Position numbers and translations under genes: made by a program. A stretch of 22,437 nucleotides of DNA from BOG-933 sp037132135 (GTDB taxonomy: Bacteria; Pseudomonadota; Alphaproteobacteria; Azospirillales; Azospirillaceae): assembly GCA_037132135.1 (NCBI GenBank), contig JBAXPR010000058.1, positions 1 through 22,437 on the forward strand, written 5' to 3'. The notes beneath the pieces are model-generated. The model searched no databases. It had not been told where the DNA came from and was given only the letters and a program-made list of their open reading frames with translations. Below are positions 1 to 8,193 of the stretch, in pieces. Numbering within the stretch: the stretch's first letter is position 1; each line of letters starts with the position of its first letter.

Positions 1-844
1 TGATCATCGCCGCCCGTTCCCAGTTCTGGCCGACGCTGGCATAGTAGATTTCGGCGGCCGAGACCGCCACCGCCGCAGGGGTGGCGCCGGGGTCGGGCCT
101 GAGGCGCAGATCGGTGCGGAAGACGTAGCCGTCGCGCGTCCGTTCGTCCATAATGCGCACCAGATCGCGGGCCAGACGAACGAAGGTCCGCGCCAGATTT
201 TCCGGCTCCGCGGCTCTTACGGTCGTGTCGTCGTAGAACACGATCAGATCGATATCACTCGAATAATTCAGCTCCCGCGCCCCGAACTTGCCCATGGCCA
301 GAATGATCAGACCCGAGCCCTGCAACGGCCGCTGCGGATCGGGCAGCAGCAGCGTTCCCTTGGCCGCGAGCGCGCGCAAGAGATGTGAGGCCGCCAGCAC
401 CAGCGCGCGTTCGGCGAGGTCGCTGAGGGCGGCGGTGACCTGTTCGAGGCTCCAGGCGCCGGCGATGTCGGCGACCGCGATCAGCAGCGCCGCCCGCCGT
501 TTGGCCAGCCGGAGCCCGGTCATCAGCCGGCCGGTGTCGGTCTCGGCGCTGAAATCGCGCTCGAGTTCGGTGAGCAGGCCGGCAAACGTGGCCTCGAAGC
601 CCTGGGTGAGCAGCCGGTGGGCGAACGGCAGGTCGCGGGTCAGGCTGAGGCCGAGATACGGGCTGTTGCCGGTGATCGATTCGATCAGCCGCTGTCCCTC
701 GGGCGCCGCCGCGAGCGCGTGGGCAAACGCGCCGGGTGCCGGTTCGGCTGCCGCCGCCGCCTCGCGCCAGGCGTCGACGCCGCGGGCGGCCCGGGCGGGA
801 TCGGCTGGCGCCGGCAGGCGGTCGGTGGCGATGGCGAGCACCAT
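1..844 (-). CDS. glnE: Bifunctional glutamine synthetase adenylyltransferase / adenylyl-removing enzyme, N-terminal part
   Basis: The reading frame encodes about 281 residues and is cut by the window edge; family members are about 950-1000 residues, so only the N-terminal quarter is present. The decisive motif is GKFGARELNYSSDIDLIVFY, the nucleotidyltransferase signature with its paired aspartates, followed by RTDLRLRPDPG. GlnE adds AMP to, and removes it from, glutamine synthetase in response to PII signalling, so it sits in nitrogen control in the cytoplasm. The N-terminal half shown here is the adenylyl-removing half by family knowledge. The start is the ATG at 844; an in-frame TGA 14 codons upstream leaves no other ATG, GTG or TTG. 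No strong ribosome binding site is visible. The gene is divergent from the AsmA-like gene, with 75 bases between the starts. Confidence 0.95.
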   Translation of the reverse strand, partial: MVLAIATDRLPAPADPARAARGVDAWREAAAAAEPAPGAFAHALAAAPEGQRLIESITGNSPYLGLSLTRDLPFAHRLLTQGFEATFAGLLTELERDFSAETDTGRLMTGLRLAKRRAALLIAVADIAGAWSLEQVTAALSDLAERALVLAASHLLRALAAKGTLLLPDPQRPLQGSGLIILAMGKFGARELNYSSDIDLIVFYDDTTVRAAEPENLARTFVRLARDLVRIMDERTRDGYVFRTDLRLRPDPGATPAAVAVSAAEIYYASVGQNWERAAMI

Positions 845-919
845 GGCGGGACGGGTCCGTAGCTGGCTGAGGAAAGGCTGGCCTCACCATATGCCTGCCG
901 ATGGTGCGGGGGGCAAGCC

Positions 920-3900
920 GTGATCAACCGCGTCGCAGTGTTTCTGGCTCAGGGACTGGCCATCCTGATGATTGCCGTGGCGGTGTTGACCGGTCTGGCG
1001 GTATGGCGGGTGGCCAGCGGGCCGGTCTCGGTCGAGTTGCTCACGCCCTATCTCGCCCGCGCCCTCGATGACGCTGTCGGCGGCGCCGGCACTCTGCGCA
1101 CCGAGGTCGTCGATACCGTGCTGATCTGGGGTGGCTTCGATCATCCGCTCGAGCTGCGCCTGCGCGGGGTCCGGCTCAGCAGCGGGACGGACAATCATGT
1201 CGTGGCCCAGGTGCCGGAGATGGCGGTCGGGCTGTCGCTGCGCTCGCTGGCCCGGGGCCGGCTGGCGCTGGCCCGCTTGGCGGTGATCGGGCCGATGCTG
1301 CATCTGGAGCGCACGGTCGACGGCCGGCTCACTCTCGATCTCGACGGTCCCGGCGGCGGGTCGCATCCGGCGCTGGTGGTGGCGGCCGAGGCGGCGGCCG
1401 AGGGCGCGGCCGGCCCGCTCTCGGGCCTGCTGGCGGCGCTGCGTCAGCCCGCCGGTCACGACGGGGCGCTGGCGGTACTGACCCAGGTTTCGATCGTCAA
1501 CGCCAGTGTGACCCTGGAGGATCGCGCCGCCGGGGTGATGTGGTCGGTCCCGGCGGCCAGCCTGATCGCGAAGCGCGGCGACGACGGCATCCGCGCTCAG
1601 GCCAGGATCGAGATGCCGGCACCGGGTCATCCCGGGGTGGTGGAACTGACCGCCAGCGAGCGGGTGAGCGATGGCGCCATTCTGGCCAGCCTCAAGCTGC
1701 GCGACGTCGATGCCGGGGCGCTGGCTTCGGCGCTGCCGGCGCTGGCCCCGTTCGCGGGCAGCCGGGTGCCGCTGTCGGGCAGCCTCGAGGCGATCTTTGA
1801 CGGCGACTTCCGGCCGCTGCGGCTGCGTCTCGCGCTGGCCGACGCCGGTCCGGGCGTGCTGACCGCCCCGGGCCTGCTCGAGGCGCCGCTCCGGCTCGGG
1901 ACGCTGGCGCTGGCGGCGGTGGTCGAGCCCGGCGCCGGGCGCTTCTCCTTGGAAAAGGCGCGGCTGACCCTGACCGAGCCGGCGCTGACCCTGACCGCCG
2001 CCGGCCAGGGCGGGGCTTCCGGCGGTGCGCTCCGGCTGACCCTGGCCAGCGGCCCGCACACCGCCCGCATCGATGCCGATCTGGTGCCGGCTGCCGCCGG
2101 CACGGAACTGGTGCTGAAAATCGCCGATCTGGAACCGGCGCTGCTGGCCGGGCTGTCGCGGGCGCTGGCGCCGGTGGCGGTGCCGGTTTCGGGGACGGTC
2201 CGGCTGGCCCTCGGCTCGGGCTGGACGCCGGATCGCCTTGCCGTCGATCTCGCGCTGAAGCCCGGCCGGTTGCAGCTGCCGCCGGCCCTGCTCGCGGAGC
2301 CGGTGCCGGTGCGGGGCGGCACCCTGCGCCTGACCGTCGACCAGCCCTTTGCCGCCGTGCCCGAACGCATCCAGCTGCAGAAGGTGGCGGTGGATCTGGG
2401 CGGGCCGGTGCTGTCCCTTGAGGGCGCGATCACGCGCGAGGGCCAGCGGCTGGCCATCCGGGGCGGGGTGCGGGTGCGCGGGGTTCCGGCCGAGTCGCTG
2501 CCCAGGCTCTGGCCTCATACGGTGGGCCGTAACGCCCGCGACTGGATTACCCGCAACATCACCGCCGGGGTGATCGACGAGGCCTGGGTCGGCATCGACG
2601 GCTCGGCGCCGCTGGCCGATCCCTCGGACATCGTCGCCGCCAGCCTTGATGGCGGCGTCGCCGCCTCCAACCTCACGGTCAATTATTTCAAGACTCTGCC
2701 GCCGATCACCGGCATCTCGGGGCGCGGCACCAGCGACGGCCGCGACCTGGTGCTGACCACCAGCGGCGGGCACATCCTCGACCTGCCGCTCGGCGAGGCC
2801 CGGATCGTCTTCAGCAAGCTCGACACCCCTCAGGAATGGATCGATATCGATGCCCCGCTGTCGGGCTCGATTCGCTCGGTGTTGCAGGTGCTCGACACCG
2901 CGCCGCTCGACTATGCCCGCCGGGTCGGCATCGATCCCGCCCGCACTCAGGGCAGCCAGACCGCGCGTCTGCACTTTCATTTTCCGCTCAAGAAGGGCAT
3001 CGACATCGAAAATGTCGAAATTCGTACCAGCGCCAGCCTTCACGGCGCCGCCACCGAGGATGTCGCCGGCGGCCTTTCGGTCAGCAGCGGCGAGCTGAAA
3101 CTGGATATCGACAACGCCGGCATGGATGTCACCGGCACCGCCCGGATCGAGGGGGTGCCCACCACCCTGCAATGGCGGGAGGCCTTCGCCGAGGAGGCCG
3201 ATCCGCAGACCCGGCTGACCATCCGGGGTGAGATCGGCGAAGCGGCGGCGGCGGCGCGGCTGCCGTCGCTCAAGGGCCGGCTTGGCGGTGCGGTCGCGGC
3301 CGATGTCCTGCTGCTGGTTGATAAGCGCAAGAAGACCACACTCAGCGGCCGGCTGGATCTCGGCCATGCCCGCCTCGCGGTGCCGGAGCTGAACTGGATC
3401 AAGCCGGCCGGCGAATCCGGCAGCGCGCAGATTTCGGTGGTCTTCGACAAGGGCAAGCCGCTGCGGCCGTTCCAGCTCGGGCTCGATACCGCCGGCCTCA
3501 GGCTCGCGGGCTCGGGCAGCTTTGACGCCGCCGCCGGGGCGCTGGCCCGGCTGACTCTGAGCGAGGTCCGGGGCGGCGCCAACGACTTCAAGCTCGACCT
3601 CAAGACCCGGCCCGATCGCGGGCACGAGATCGCGCTCTCGGGGGCCAGCCTTGACGCCCGGCCGCTGCTCGCCCCGGCCACCGACGATGCCGAGCGCAAG
3701 AAGGCGCGGGCGGCGCGGGCCGCCGCGCCCGACAAGCCGCGCGAGCCCGGGCCGCGCTACGACCTTTCGCTTCAGCTGGCGCGGGTGGTGACCGGCGATC
3801 AGGGCCGGGCGCTGACCGGGGTCAAGGGCCGGGTGCGTCACGATGGCACCGGCTGGGACAGCCTGGAGCTTGACGCCCGGGTCGCCGGGGCGCCGGCCGG

Positions 3901-4519
3901 GCTGGCGGTGCGCTATCTGCCCGAGGGCGCCGGGCGGCGGCTGTCGGTGACCAGCGAGGATGCGGGCGCGGTGCTGCGCGCGCTCGACCTCACCGACTCG
4001 GTGCTGGGCGGCCGGTTGTCGCTCAGCGGCAGCGGCCAGCCCGGGATTCCGGCCCACCCGCTGTCGGCCAAGCTTGAGGTCGGCGAGTTCCGGGTGGTGG
4101 GGGCGCCGTTGCTGGCCCGGCTGCTCAACGCGCTGTCGGTCACCGGCCTGATGGAACTGCTCAACGGCGAGGGCCTGACCTTTGCCCAGCTGGCCGGGGA
4201 TCTGACCTGGAGCGAGGACCGGCTGACCCTGGCCGAGGTCCGCACCTCGGGCGGCGCGCTCGGTCTGACCGTCGACGGACCGGTGGACCTGGCCGCCGAC
4301 ACCCTGGCTCTTGAAGGCACTATCGTGCCGGTCTACGGCCTCAACCGCATTCTCGGTGTGATCCCGATTCTGGGCGATCTGCTCAGCGGCGGCAAGGGCC
4401 AGGGCATCTTTGCCGCCACCTACCGGCTCAGCGGTCCTGCCGCCCAGCCCGAAGTCTCGGTCAACCCGCTGGCCGTGCTGGCGCCGGGCTTTCTGCGCAA
4501 CCTGTTCTTCCTCAACTGA
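920..4519 (+). CDS. AsmA-like / YhdP-type large envelope protein (DUF3971 and AsmA-like C-terminal domains)
   Basis: This 1199-residue protein has one N-terminal membrane segment (about residues 9-29) and then a long, mostly beta-strand periplasmic region. A DUF3971-like part spans roughly residues 195-600 and includes the LPRLWPHTVGRNARDWITRN stretch near 525. The AsmA-type C-terminal end (about 1070-1199) shows GTIVPVYGLNRILGVIPILG, then GIFAATYRLSGP and a closing NPLAVLAPGFLRNLFFL, which is very typical. YhdP/TamB/AsmA relatives are thought to form bridges that move phospholipid between inner and outer membranes; applying that role here is inference from family. The start is a GTG at 920. 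The frame stays open upstream, but without an ATG. It ends only 10 bases from the convergent wbaP stop, and no terminator is visible in between. Confidence 0.9.
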   Translation: MINRVAVFLAQGLAILMIAVAVLTGLAVWRVASGPVSVELLTPYLARALDDAVGGAGTLRTEVVDTVLIWGGFDHPLELRLRGVRLSSGTDNHVVAQVPEMAVGLSLRSLARGRLALARLAVIGPMLHLERTVDGRLTLDLDGPGGGSHPALVVAAEAAAEGAAGPLSGLLAALRQPAGHDGALAVLTQVSIVNASVTLEDRAAGVMWSVPAASLIAKRGDDGIRAQARIEMPAPGHPGVVELTASERVSDGAILASLKLRDVDAGALASALPALAPFAGSRVPLSGSLEAIFDGDFRPLRLRLALADAGPGVLTAPGLLEAPLRLGTLALAAVVEPGAGRFSLEKARLTLTEPALTLTAAGQGGASGGALRLTLASGPHTARIDADLVPAAAGTELVLKIADLEPALLAGLSRALAPVAVPVSGTVRLALGSGWTPDRLAVDLALKPGRLQLPPALLAEPVPVRGGTLRLTVDQPFAAVPERIQLQKVAVDLGGPVLSLEGAITREGQRLAIRGGVRVRGVPAESLPRLWPHTVGRNARDWITRNITAGVIDEAWVGIDGSAPLADPSDIVAASLDGGVAASNLTVNYFKTLPPITGISGRGTSDGRDLVLTTSGGHILDLPLGEARIVFSKLDTPQEWIDIDAPLSGSIRSVLQVLDTAPLDYARRVGIDPARTQGSQTARLHFHFPLKKGIDIENVEIRTSASLHGAATEDVAGGLSVSSGELKLDIDNAGMDVTGTARIEGVPTTLQWREAFAEEADPQTRLTIRGEIGEAAAAARLPSLKGRLGGAVAADVLLLVDKRKKTTLSGRLDLGHARLAVPELNWIKPAGESGSAQISVVFDKGKPLRPFQLGLDTAGLRLAGSGSFDAAAGALARLTLSEVRGGANDFKLDLKTRPDRGHEIALSGASLDARPLLAPATDDAERKKARAARAAAPDKPREPGPRYDLSLQLARVVTGDQGRALTGVKGRVRHDGTGWDSLELDARVAGAPAGLAVRYLPEGAGRRLSVTSEDAGAVLRALDLTDSVLGGRLSLSGSGQPGIPAHPLSAKLEVGEFRVVGAPLLARLLNALSVTGLMELLNGEGLTFAQLAGDLTWSEDRLTLAEVRTSGGALGLTVDGPVDLAADTLALEGTIVPVYGLNRILGVIPILGDLLSGGKGQGIFAATYRLSGPAAQPEVSVNPLAVLAPGFLRNLFFLN

Positions 4520-4529
4520 GCGGCCGGGG

Positions 4530-6020
4530 TCAGCAGGCGCCGCGGCCGGTGACCAGGGCCGGAATGGTCTTGAACAGAATCGCGATGTCGTGCCAGAGGG
4601 TCCAGTTCTTGACGTACCAGCAGTCGAGCCGGACCCGGGTCGGATAATCGACGTCGTTGCGGCCGCTGACCTGCCACAGCCCGGTGATGCCCGGCCGCAC
4701 CTGATAATAGTAAGCGATGTCGGCGCCATAGCGTTCGATTTCGGCCGGCACGATCGGGCGCGGCCCGACCAGACTCATGTCGCCGCGGATGACGTTGAGC
4801 AGCTGGGGCAGCTCGTCGAGGCTGGTCTTGCGCAGGAAGGCCCCGACCCGGGTGATCCGGGGATCGTGGCGCAGCTTGACGTCGCGCTGCCATTCCGCGG
4901 CGGCGTCGGGGTTGCGTGCCAGATACTCCTTCAGCACCTGATCGGAATTGACGATCATCGAGCGGAACTTGAAGCAATGGAAGCGCCGGCCGTTGAAGCC
5001 GACCCGGGTCTGGCGATAGAGCACCGGCCCGCCGTCGGCCCGGATGGCGTAGATGATCGCCGCCAGCACCGGCGAGGCCAGCAGCAGCGCCAGCACGATC
5101 ACGGCGGCACCGGCCAGATCGGCGCCGCGCTTGAAGAGCTGGGCCACCGGGTGGGCGAGATTGCTGCGCCCCATCAGCATGACCATGTCGTGGCTGAGGA
5201 CATAGACCGGGGTCAGGCCGAACACCGGAATGCCGGCGGTGGCCGGAACCAGGGCGAAGGGCATGGTCTGGCGGGTCAGAATCGCGGTCAGGGCGTTGCA
5301 ATGCACGGAATCGTGGGCGTCGGGCACCACCAGCACGAAATCGGCGTCGAAGCGGCGATAGAGCGCCTCGGTGCAGTCGACGCCGTCGCTGATGGCCAGC
5401 GCCGCCGGATCCACGGTGGCCACCACCCGGTAGCCGAGATTGCGCTCGGCCTTGACCATGCGGGCGGCGGCGGCGGCGTCGGCGCGGCTGCCGACGATCA
5501 CCGTGGCCAGCTCCCAGGTTCCGCGCGCCCGCAGCCAGCGCTTGACCAGTTCGCGGCTGATCATCACCAGCGCGAACGACAGCGCCCAGGTCTCGATCAG
5601 GCAGGCCCGGGAGACCTGGACCTTCATCAGATACTGAAGAAAGCCGTCGAGCACCGCCGCCAGCGACAGCGCGATCAGGATCTGCTTGGTTTCGGTCCAG
5701 AACGGCAGCCGGGTATCGTAATGCCCGCGTTCGTTGTGCCAGATCAGCACGAATCCCGACAGCAGCAGAAACTGAAACAAACGCGCCCGCGCTTCGGTGT
5801 TGACCGTGTAATCGGCGACCTTGTGGAAGATTTCCTCGTCGACCAGCAGCGTCATGAGTCCGGCGAGGAGAAACGCCAGGGCCAGCGCCACGAGATCGCC
5901 GAGCAGCAGCGCCGGCTGGTTGCCGATGGCATGAACGGTGGTCGGCTCGTCGACGGCCGGGCGGCGGGACGAGGCGCCCGCGAAAGCCGGAACCGGACGT
6001 TCGGAATGATGAAGGGTCAT
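4530..6020 (-). CDS. wbaP: Undecaprenyl-phosphate sugar phosphotransferase, WbaP type (polyisoprenyl-phosphate hexose-1-phosphate transferase)
   Basis: This 496-residue protein has the family layout: four or five hydrophobic helices in roughly residues 35-170, a soluble Rossmann-like middle domain (about 170-285), a further membrane helix (about 300-325) and the catalytic bacterial sugar transferase domain at the end. Diagnostic motifs are FHCFKFRSM, FLRKTSLDELPQLLNV, MSLVGPRP and VRPGITGLWQVSGRNDV. Such enzymes transfer a hexose-1-phosphate (often galactose or glucose) from UDP-sugar to undecaprenyl phosphate at the inner membrane, starting O-antigen or exopolysaccharide units. The exact sugar cannot be read from sequence. 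The start is the ATG at 6020. No other polysaccharide gene is adjacent, which is unusual because these genes usually sit in large export clusters; the nearest possible partner is the TPR-glycosyltransferase 10 kb away. Confidence 0.9.
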   Translation of the reverse strand: MTLHHSERPVPAFAGASSRRPAVDEPTTVHAIGNQPALLLGDLVALALAFLLAGLMTLLVDEEIFHKVADYTVNTEARARLFQFLLLSGFVLIWHNERGHYDTRLPFWTETKQILIALSLAAVLDGFLQYLMKVQVSRACLIETWALSFALVMISRELVKRWLRARGTWELATVIVGSRADAAAAARMVKAERNLGYRVVATVDPAALAISDGVDCTEALYRRFDADFVLVVPDAHDSVHCNALTAILTRQTMPFALVPATAGIPVFGLTPVYVLSHDMVMLMGRSNLAHPVAQLFKRGADLAGAAVIVLALLLASPVLAAIIYAIRADGGPVLYRQTRVGFNGRRFHCFKFRSMIVNSDQVLKEYLARNPDAAAEWQRDVKLRHDPRITRVGAFLRKTSLDELPQLLNVIRGDMSLVGPRPIVPAEIERYGADIAYYYQVRPGITGLWQVSGRNDVDYPTRVRLDCWYVKNWTLWHDIAILFKTIPALVTGRGAC

Positions 6021-6341
6021 CGAATGCCTACTGTTCCCAAGACAGGGACGGAGCGAAGCGGAGTCCCGGATATTGGCGCGACCGCCACCTCAGAGGCCCG
6101 TATACCGATGAACATCCGGCGCGGCCTTTTGTTCCCCGAGGCCGTACCGAAACTTTGCGAGCCCGCCCCCGGCGCCGCCACAGCCATTCCGGCCCGGACA
6201 CCGGGACAAACCCGCTCACGCCGCCCAAACCGCCGGCGGCGGTTCTGGAAGCATGACGGCTGAGATTACCATGAGATTTTGCTGCAATGCCAGATGAACC
6301 TCGGTGGCAGGGCAAACTCTTCTTGCCAGCGCTGTTCGGCG
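6021..6341. other. Gene-poor spacer upstream of wbaP
   Basis: No convincing coding frame is seen in these 321 bases on either strand. A relatively AT-rich patch around 6255-6310 may hold the wbaP promoter reading leftward, but no -35/-10 pair matches the consensus well enough to mark. The long plus-strand frame that crosses it from the wbaP region lacks any family-like sequence. Confidence 0.5.
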
Positions 6342-6554
6342 TCAGGAGCGCGGGCCGCGGCGGCCTCGATTGCTGCGGACGCGAACCGGTTGGAGCTGCG
6401 GATCCGGCCAGCCCGGGCTCAGCCAGTCGGCGACGGTTCCGGCCAGATCGGCGAGCCGGGCCTTGACCGCCCGGATGGTCCGGTTGCGCCCGATGGCCCG
6501 CCCCAGGCGGGATGCGAGGCTGATCGCCCTGGCGGCAAACGACGATGTGGCCAT
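6342..6554 (-). CDS. Small basic protein of unknown function (70 residues)
   Basis: I do not recognise this protein. The frame starts with ATG at 6554 behind a strong ribosome binding site, GGGAGG, six bases upstream. It encodes an arginine- and alanine-rich product starting MATSSFAARAISLASRLGRA, with an amphipathic-helix-like first half, the segment VKARLADLAGTVADWLSP and a basic tail ending RGRRGPRS. There is no signal peptide, membrane helix or cysteine pair. It lies between wbaP and the flavoenzyme gene, all on the minus strand, but about 200 bases downstream of the latter, so it is probably transcribed alone. A palindrome (GCTCCGGCCCGGAGC, 6576-6590) sits just upstream of its ribosome binding site. 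The ribosome binding site is the main support, since length and composition alone would not be convincing. Confidence 0.5.
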   Translation of the reverse strand: MATSSFAARAISLASRLGRAIGRNRTIRAVKARLADLAGTVADWLSPGWPDPQLQPVRVRSNRGRRGPRS

Positions 6555-6575
6555 GACACCCTCCCGATGGTGATC

Positions 6576-6590
6576 GCTCCGGCCCGGAGC
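6576..6590. repeat. Perfect inverted repeat in the leader of the 70-residue gene
   Basis: GCTCCGG, C, CCGGAGC gives seven-base arms around one base. It lies about 11 bases upstream of the GGGAGG ribosome binding site of the small minus-strand gene. It could be an operator or an mRNA hairpin; in this GC-rich DNA it could also be chance. Confidence 0.35.
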
Positions 6591-6662
6591 CGGTTTTCCA
6601 ACCTGTCCCAATATGGGCTTCGCGTCGGCTTTGTCCATGCGAACGCCGTGCCAAGGCCGACA

Positions 6663-6681
6663 ACCGCCGGTTCGCGGCGGT
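6663..6681. terminator. GC-rich hairpin downstream of the flavoenzyme gene
   Basis: ACCGCCG, loop GTTCG, CGGCGGT forms a perfect seven-base-pair stem 81 bases past the minus-strand stop at 6762. On the minus strand it is followed by only a short TTG, without a U tract. It may stabilise the 3' end or act with Rho, but it is not a classical terminator. Confidence 0.3.
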
Positions 6682-6761
6682 GGCACCGGCAGACTCCGCC
6701 GACTCCGGCCCGGCAGAGTTTTCCCGGGGCAGGGTTTGCCCGGCGCGCGCAGCGGCGGCGC

Positions 6762-8174
6762 TCAGGGCACCAGCTTGCCGGGATTCATGATTCCCTTGGG
6801 GTCGAAGGCGGCCTTGATCGCCCGCATCAGTTCGATCTCGACCGGGGATTTGACCCGGACCAGTTCCTCGCGCTTGATCCGGCCGATGCCGTGCTCGGCG
6901 CTGATCGAGCCGTCGAGGCCGGTGACGATGTCGTTGACCGCGGTCTGAATCTCGTCCCAGCGGGCCATGAAGCCGGCGGTGTCGGCTCCCTCGGGCTGGG
7001 TGAGGTTGAAATGGATGTTGCCGTCGCCGACATGGCCGAACGGCACCGGGCGGAGGCCGGGAATCCGCGCCGTCACCGCGGCGGTGGCGGCGGTGATGAA
7101 GTCGGCGACCCGGGACACCGGCACCGAGACATCGTTCTTGAGCGAGCCGCCCTCGTATTTCTGGGCCTCGACGATCGCCTCGCGGATGAACCAGAAGGCG
7201 CGCTGCTGGCTGCCGCTTTCGGCGAGCGCGGCGTCGAGGATCAGGCCGGCCTCAAAGCCCTGCTCCAGCCCCGACTCGAAGAGAGCCCGAAAGCCCTCCG
7301 AGCGGGTGCCGGCGCTGGCTTCGAGCAGCACATACCAGTCGTGGCGCTCGGCCAGCGGATCGACCACCCCCTGGACATGACGCAGCGCAAAGTCGATGCC
7401 GAGGCGGGGAATCAGCTCGAAGGCGGTGACGGCGTCGCCGGTGGCCTCGCGCATCGCCGACAGCAGCGCGATGGCGGCGGCCGGGTCGGGCACGGCGGCA
7501 AACGCCGTCTCGATTTGTTTCGGGCGCGGAAAGAGCTTGAGCACCGCGGCGGTGATGATGCCGAGCGTGCCCTCTGCGCCGATGAAGAGGTGCTTGAGAT
7601 CGTAGCCGGTGTTGTCCTTGCGCAGCCGGCGCAGGCCGTTCCAGATCCGGCCGTCGGGCAGCACCGCCTCCAGCCCGAGCACGAGGTCGCGGGTGTTGCC
7701 GTAGCGCACGGTCATGCTGCCGCCGGCATTGGTCGACAGCACGCCGCCGATCTGGCAGGTGCCCTCGGCGCCGAAGCTGAGCGGCAGCAACCGGTCAGCC
7801 GCCGCCGCCGCCGCCTGCACGGTCTGGAGCACGCAGCCGGCCTCGCAGGTGATGGTGTGGTTGAGCGGGTCGAGGTCGCGGATCCGGTTCATCCGGCCGA
7901 GGCTGAGCACAATTTCGGTGCCGGTTTCAAACGGGATCGAACCGCCGACCAGACTGGTGTTGCCGCCCTGGGGCACGATCGGCTGGCCGGCCTCGGCGCA
8001 GAGCCGCACCACCGCGGCGACCTCGGCGGTGCTGGCCGGGCGGATCACCGCCGCCGCCCGGCCGGTGAAGCGGCCGCGCCATTCCGAGAGATAGGGCGCG
8101 ATGTCGGCGGCATCCTCCACCACGCCTTTGGCCCCGAGGACGGCCTTCACTTGGCCGAGACATACAAGAGACAT
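6762..8174 (-). CDS. FAD-linked 2-hydroxyacid dehydrogenase, D-2-hydroxyglutarate dehydrogenase / GlcD-like
   Basis: This 470-residue protein is full length for the vanillyl-alcohol-oxidase/PCMH flavoprotein family. The FAD-binding half (residues about 35-215) carries VPQGGNTSLVGGS, GAEGTCQIGGVLSTNAGG, RYGNTRDLVLGLEAVLPDG and FIGAEGTLGIITAAVLKLF. The C-terminal substrate half has FGHVGDGNIHFN and SAEHGIGRIKRE, whose histidines bind the catalytic metal in D-2-hydroxyglutarate dehydrogenases. The PQGGNTSLVGG form matches that group better than glycolate oxidase GlcD. It would oxidise a D-2-hydroxyacid (2-hydroxyglutarate or D-lactate are the best guesses) and pass electrons to a flavoprotein or quinone. 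The start is the ATG at 8174, with AAGG upstream. It begins 19 bases after the Sua5 stop, so the two are almost certainly one operon. Confidence 0.88.
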   Translation of the reverse strand: MSLVCLGQVKAVLGAKGVVEDAADIAPYLSEWRGRFTGRAAAVIRPASTAEVAAVVRLCAEAGQPIVPQGGNTSLVGGSIPFETGTEIVLSLGRMNRIRDLDPLNHTITCEAGCVLQTVQAAAAAADRLLPLSFGAEGTCQIGGVLSTNAGGSMTVRYGNTRDLVLGLEAVLPDGRIWNGLRRLRKDNTGYDLKHLFIGAEGTLGIITAAVLKLFPRPKQIETAFAAVPDPAAAIALLSAMREATGDAVTAFELIPRLGIDFALRHVQGVVDPLAERHDWYVLLEASAGTRSEGFRALFESGLEQGFEAGLILDAALAESGSQQRAFWFIREAIVEAQKYEGGSLKNDVSVPVSRVADFITAATAAVTARIPGLRPVPFGHVGDGNIHFNLTQPEGADTAGFMARWDEIQTAVNDIVTGLDGSISAEHGIGRIKREELVRVKSPVEIELMRAIKAAFDPKGIMNPGKLVP

Positions 8175-8193
8175 TGCGGAATACCTTGATGAT

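Noticed and set aside
884..4729. A 1281-residue open frame on the minus strand opposite the AsmA-like gene
   Set aside because: It is rich in Gly, Arg, Gln, Ala and Pro with no domain-like pattern and covers a clear gene on the other strand. Long antisense frames are expected when third positions are strongly GC.
4410..6263. A 617-residue plus-strand frame through wbaP
   Set aside because: The amino-acid make-up is that of antisense GC-rich code (His, Gln, Gly, Arg), whereas the minus-strand frame has textbook WbaP motifs.
6255..6310. Sigma-54-like or sigma-70 promoter for wbaP in the AT-rich patch
   Set aside because: A TGGCAT-TGC stretch has the wrong spacing for sigma-54, and the sigma-70 candidates match at only three of six positions in the -10 box.
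6279..8189. A 636-residue plus-strand frame opposite the flavoenzyme
   Set aside because: It is an antisense artefact; the opposite frame has all the FAD-binding and metal motifs.
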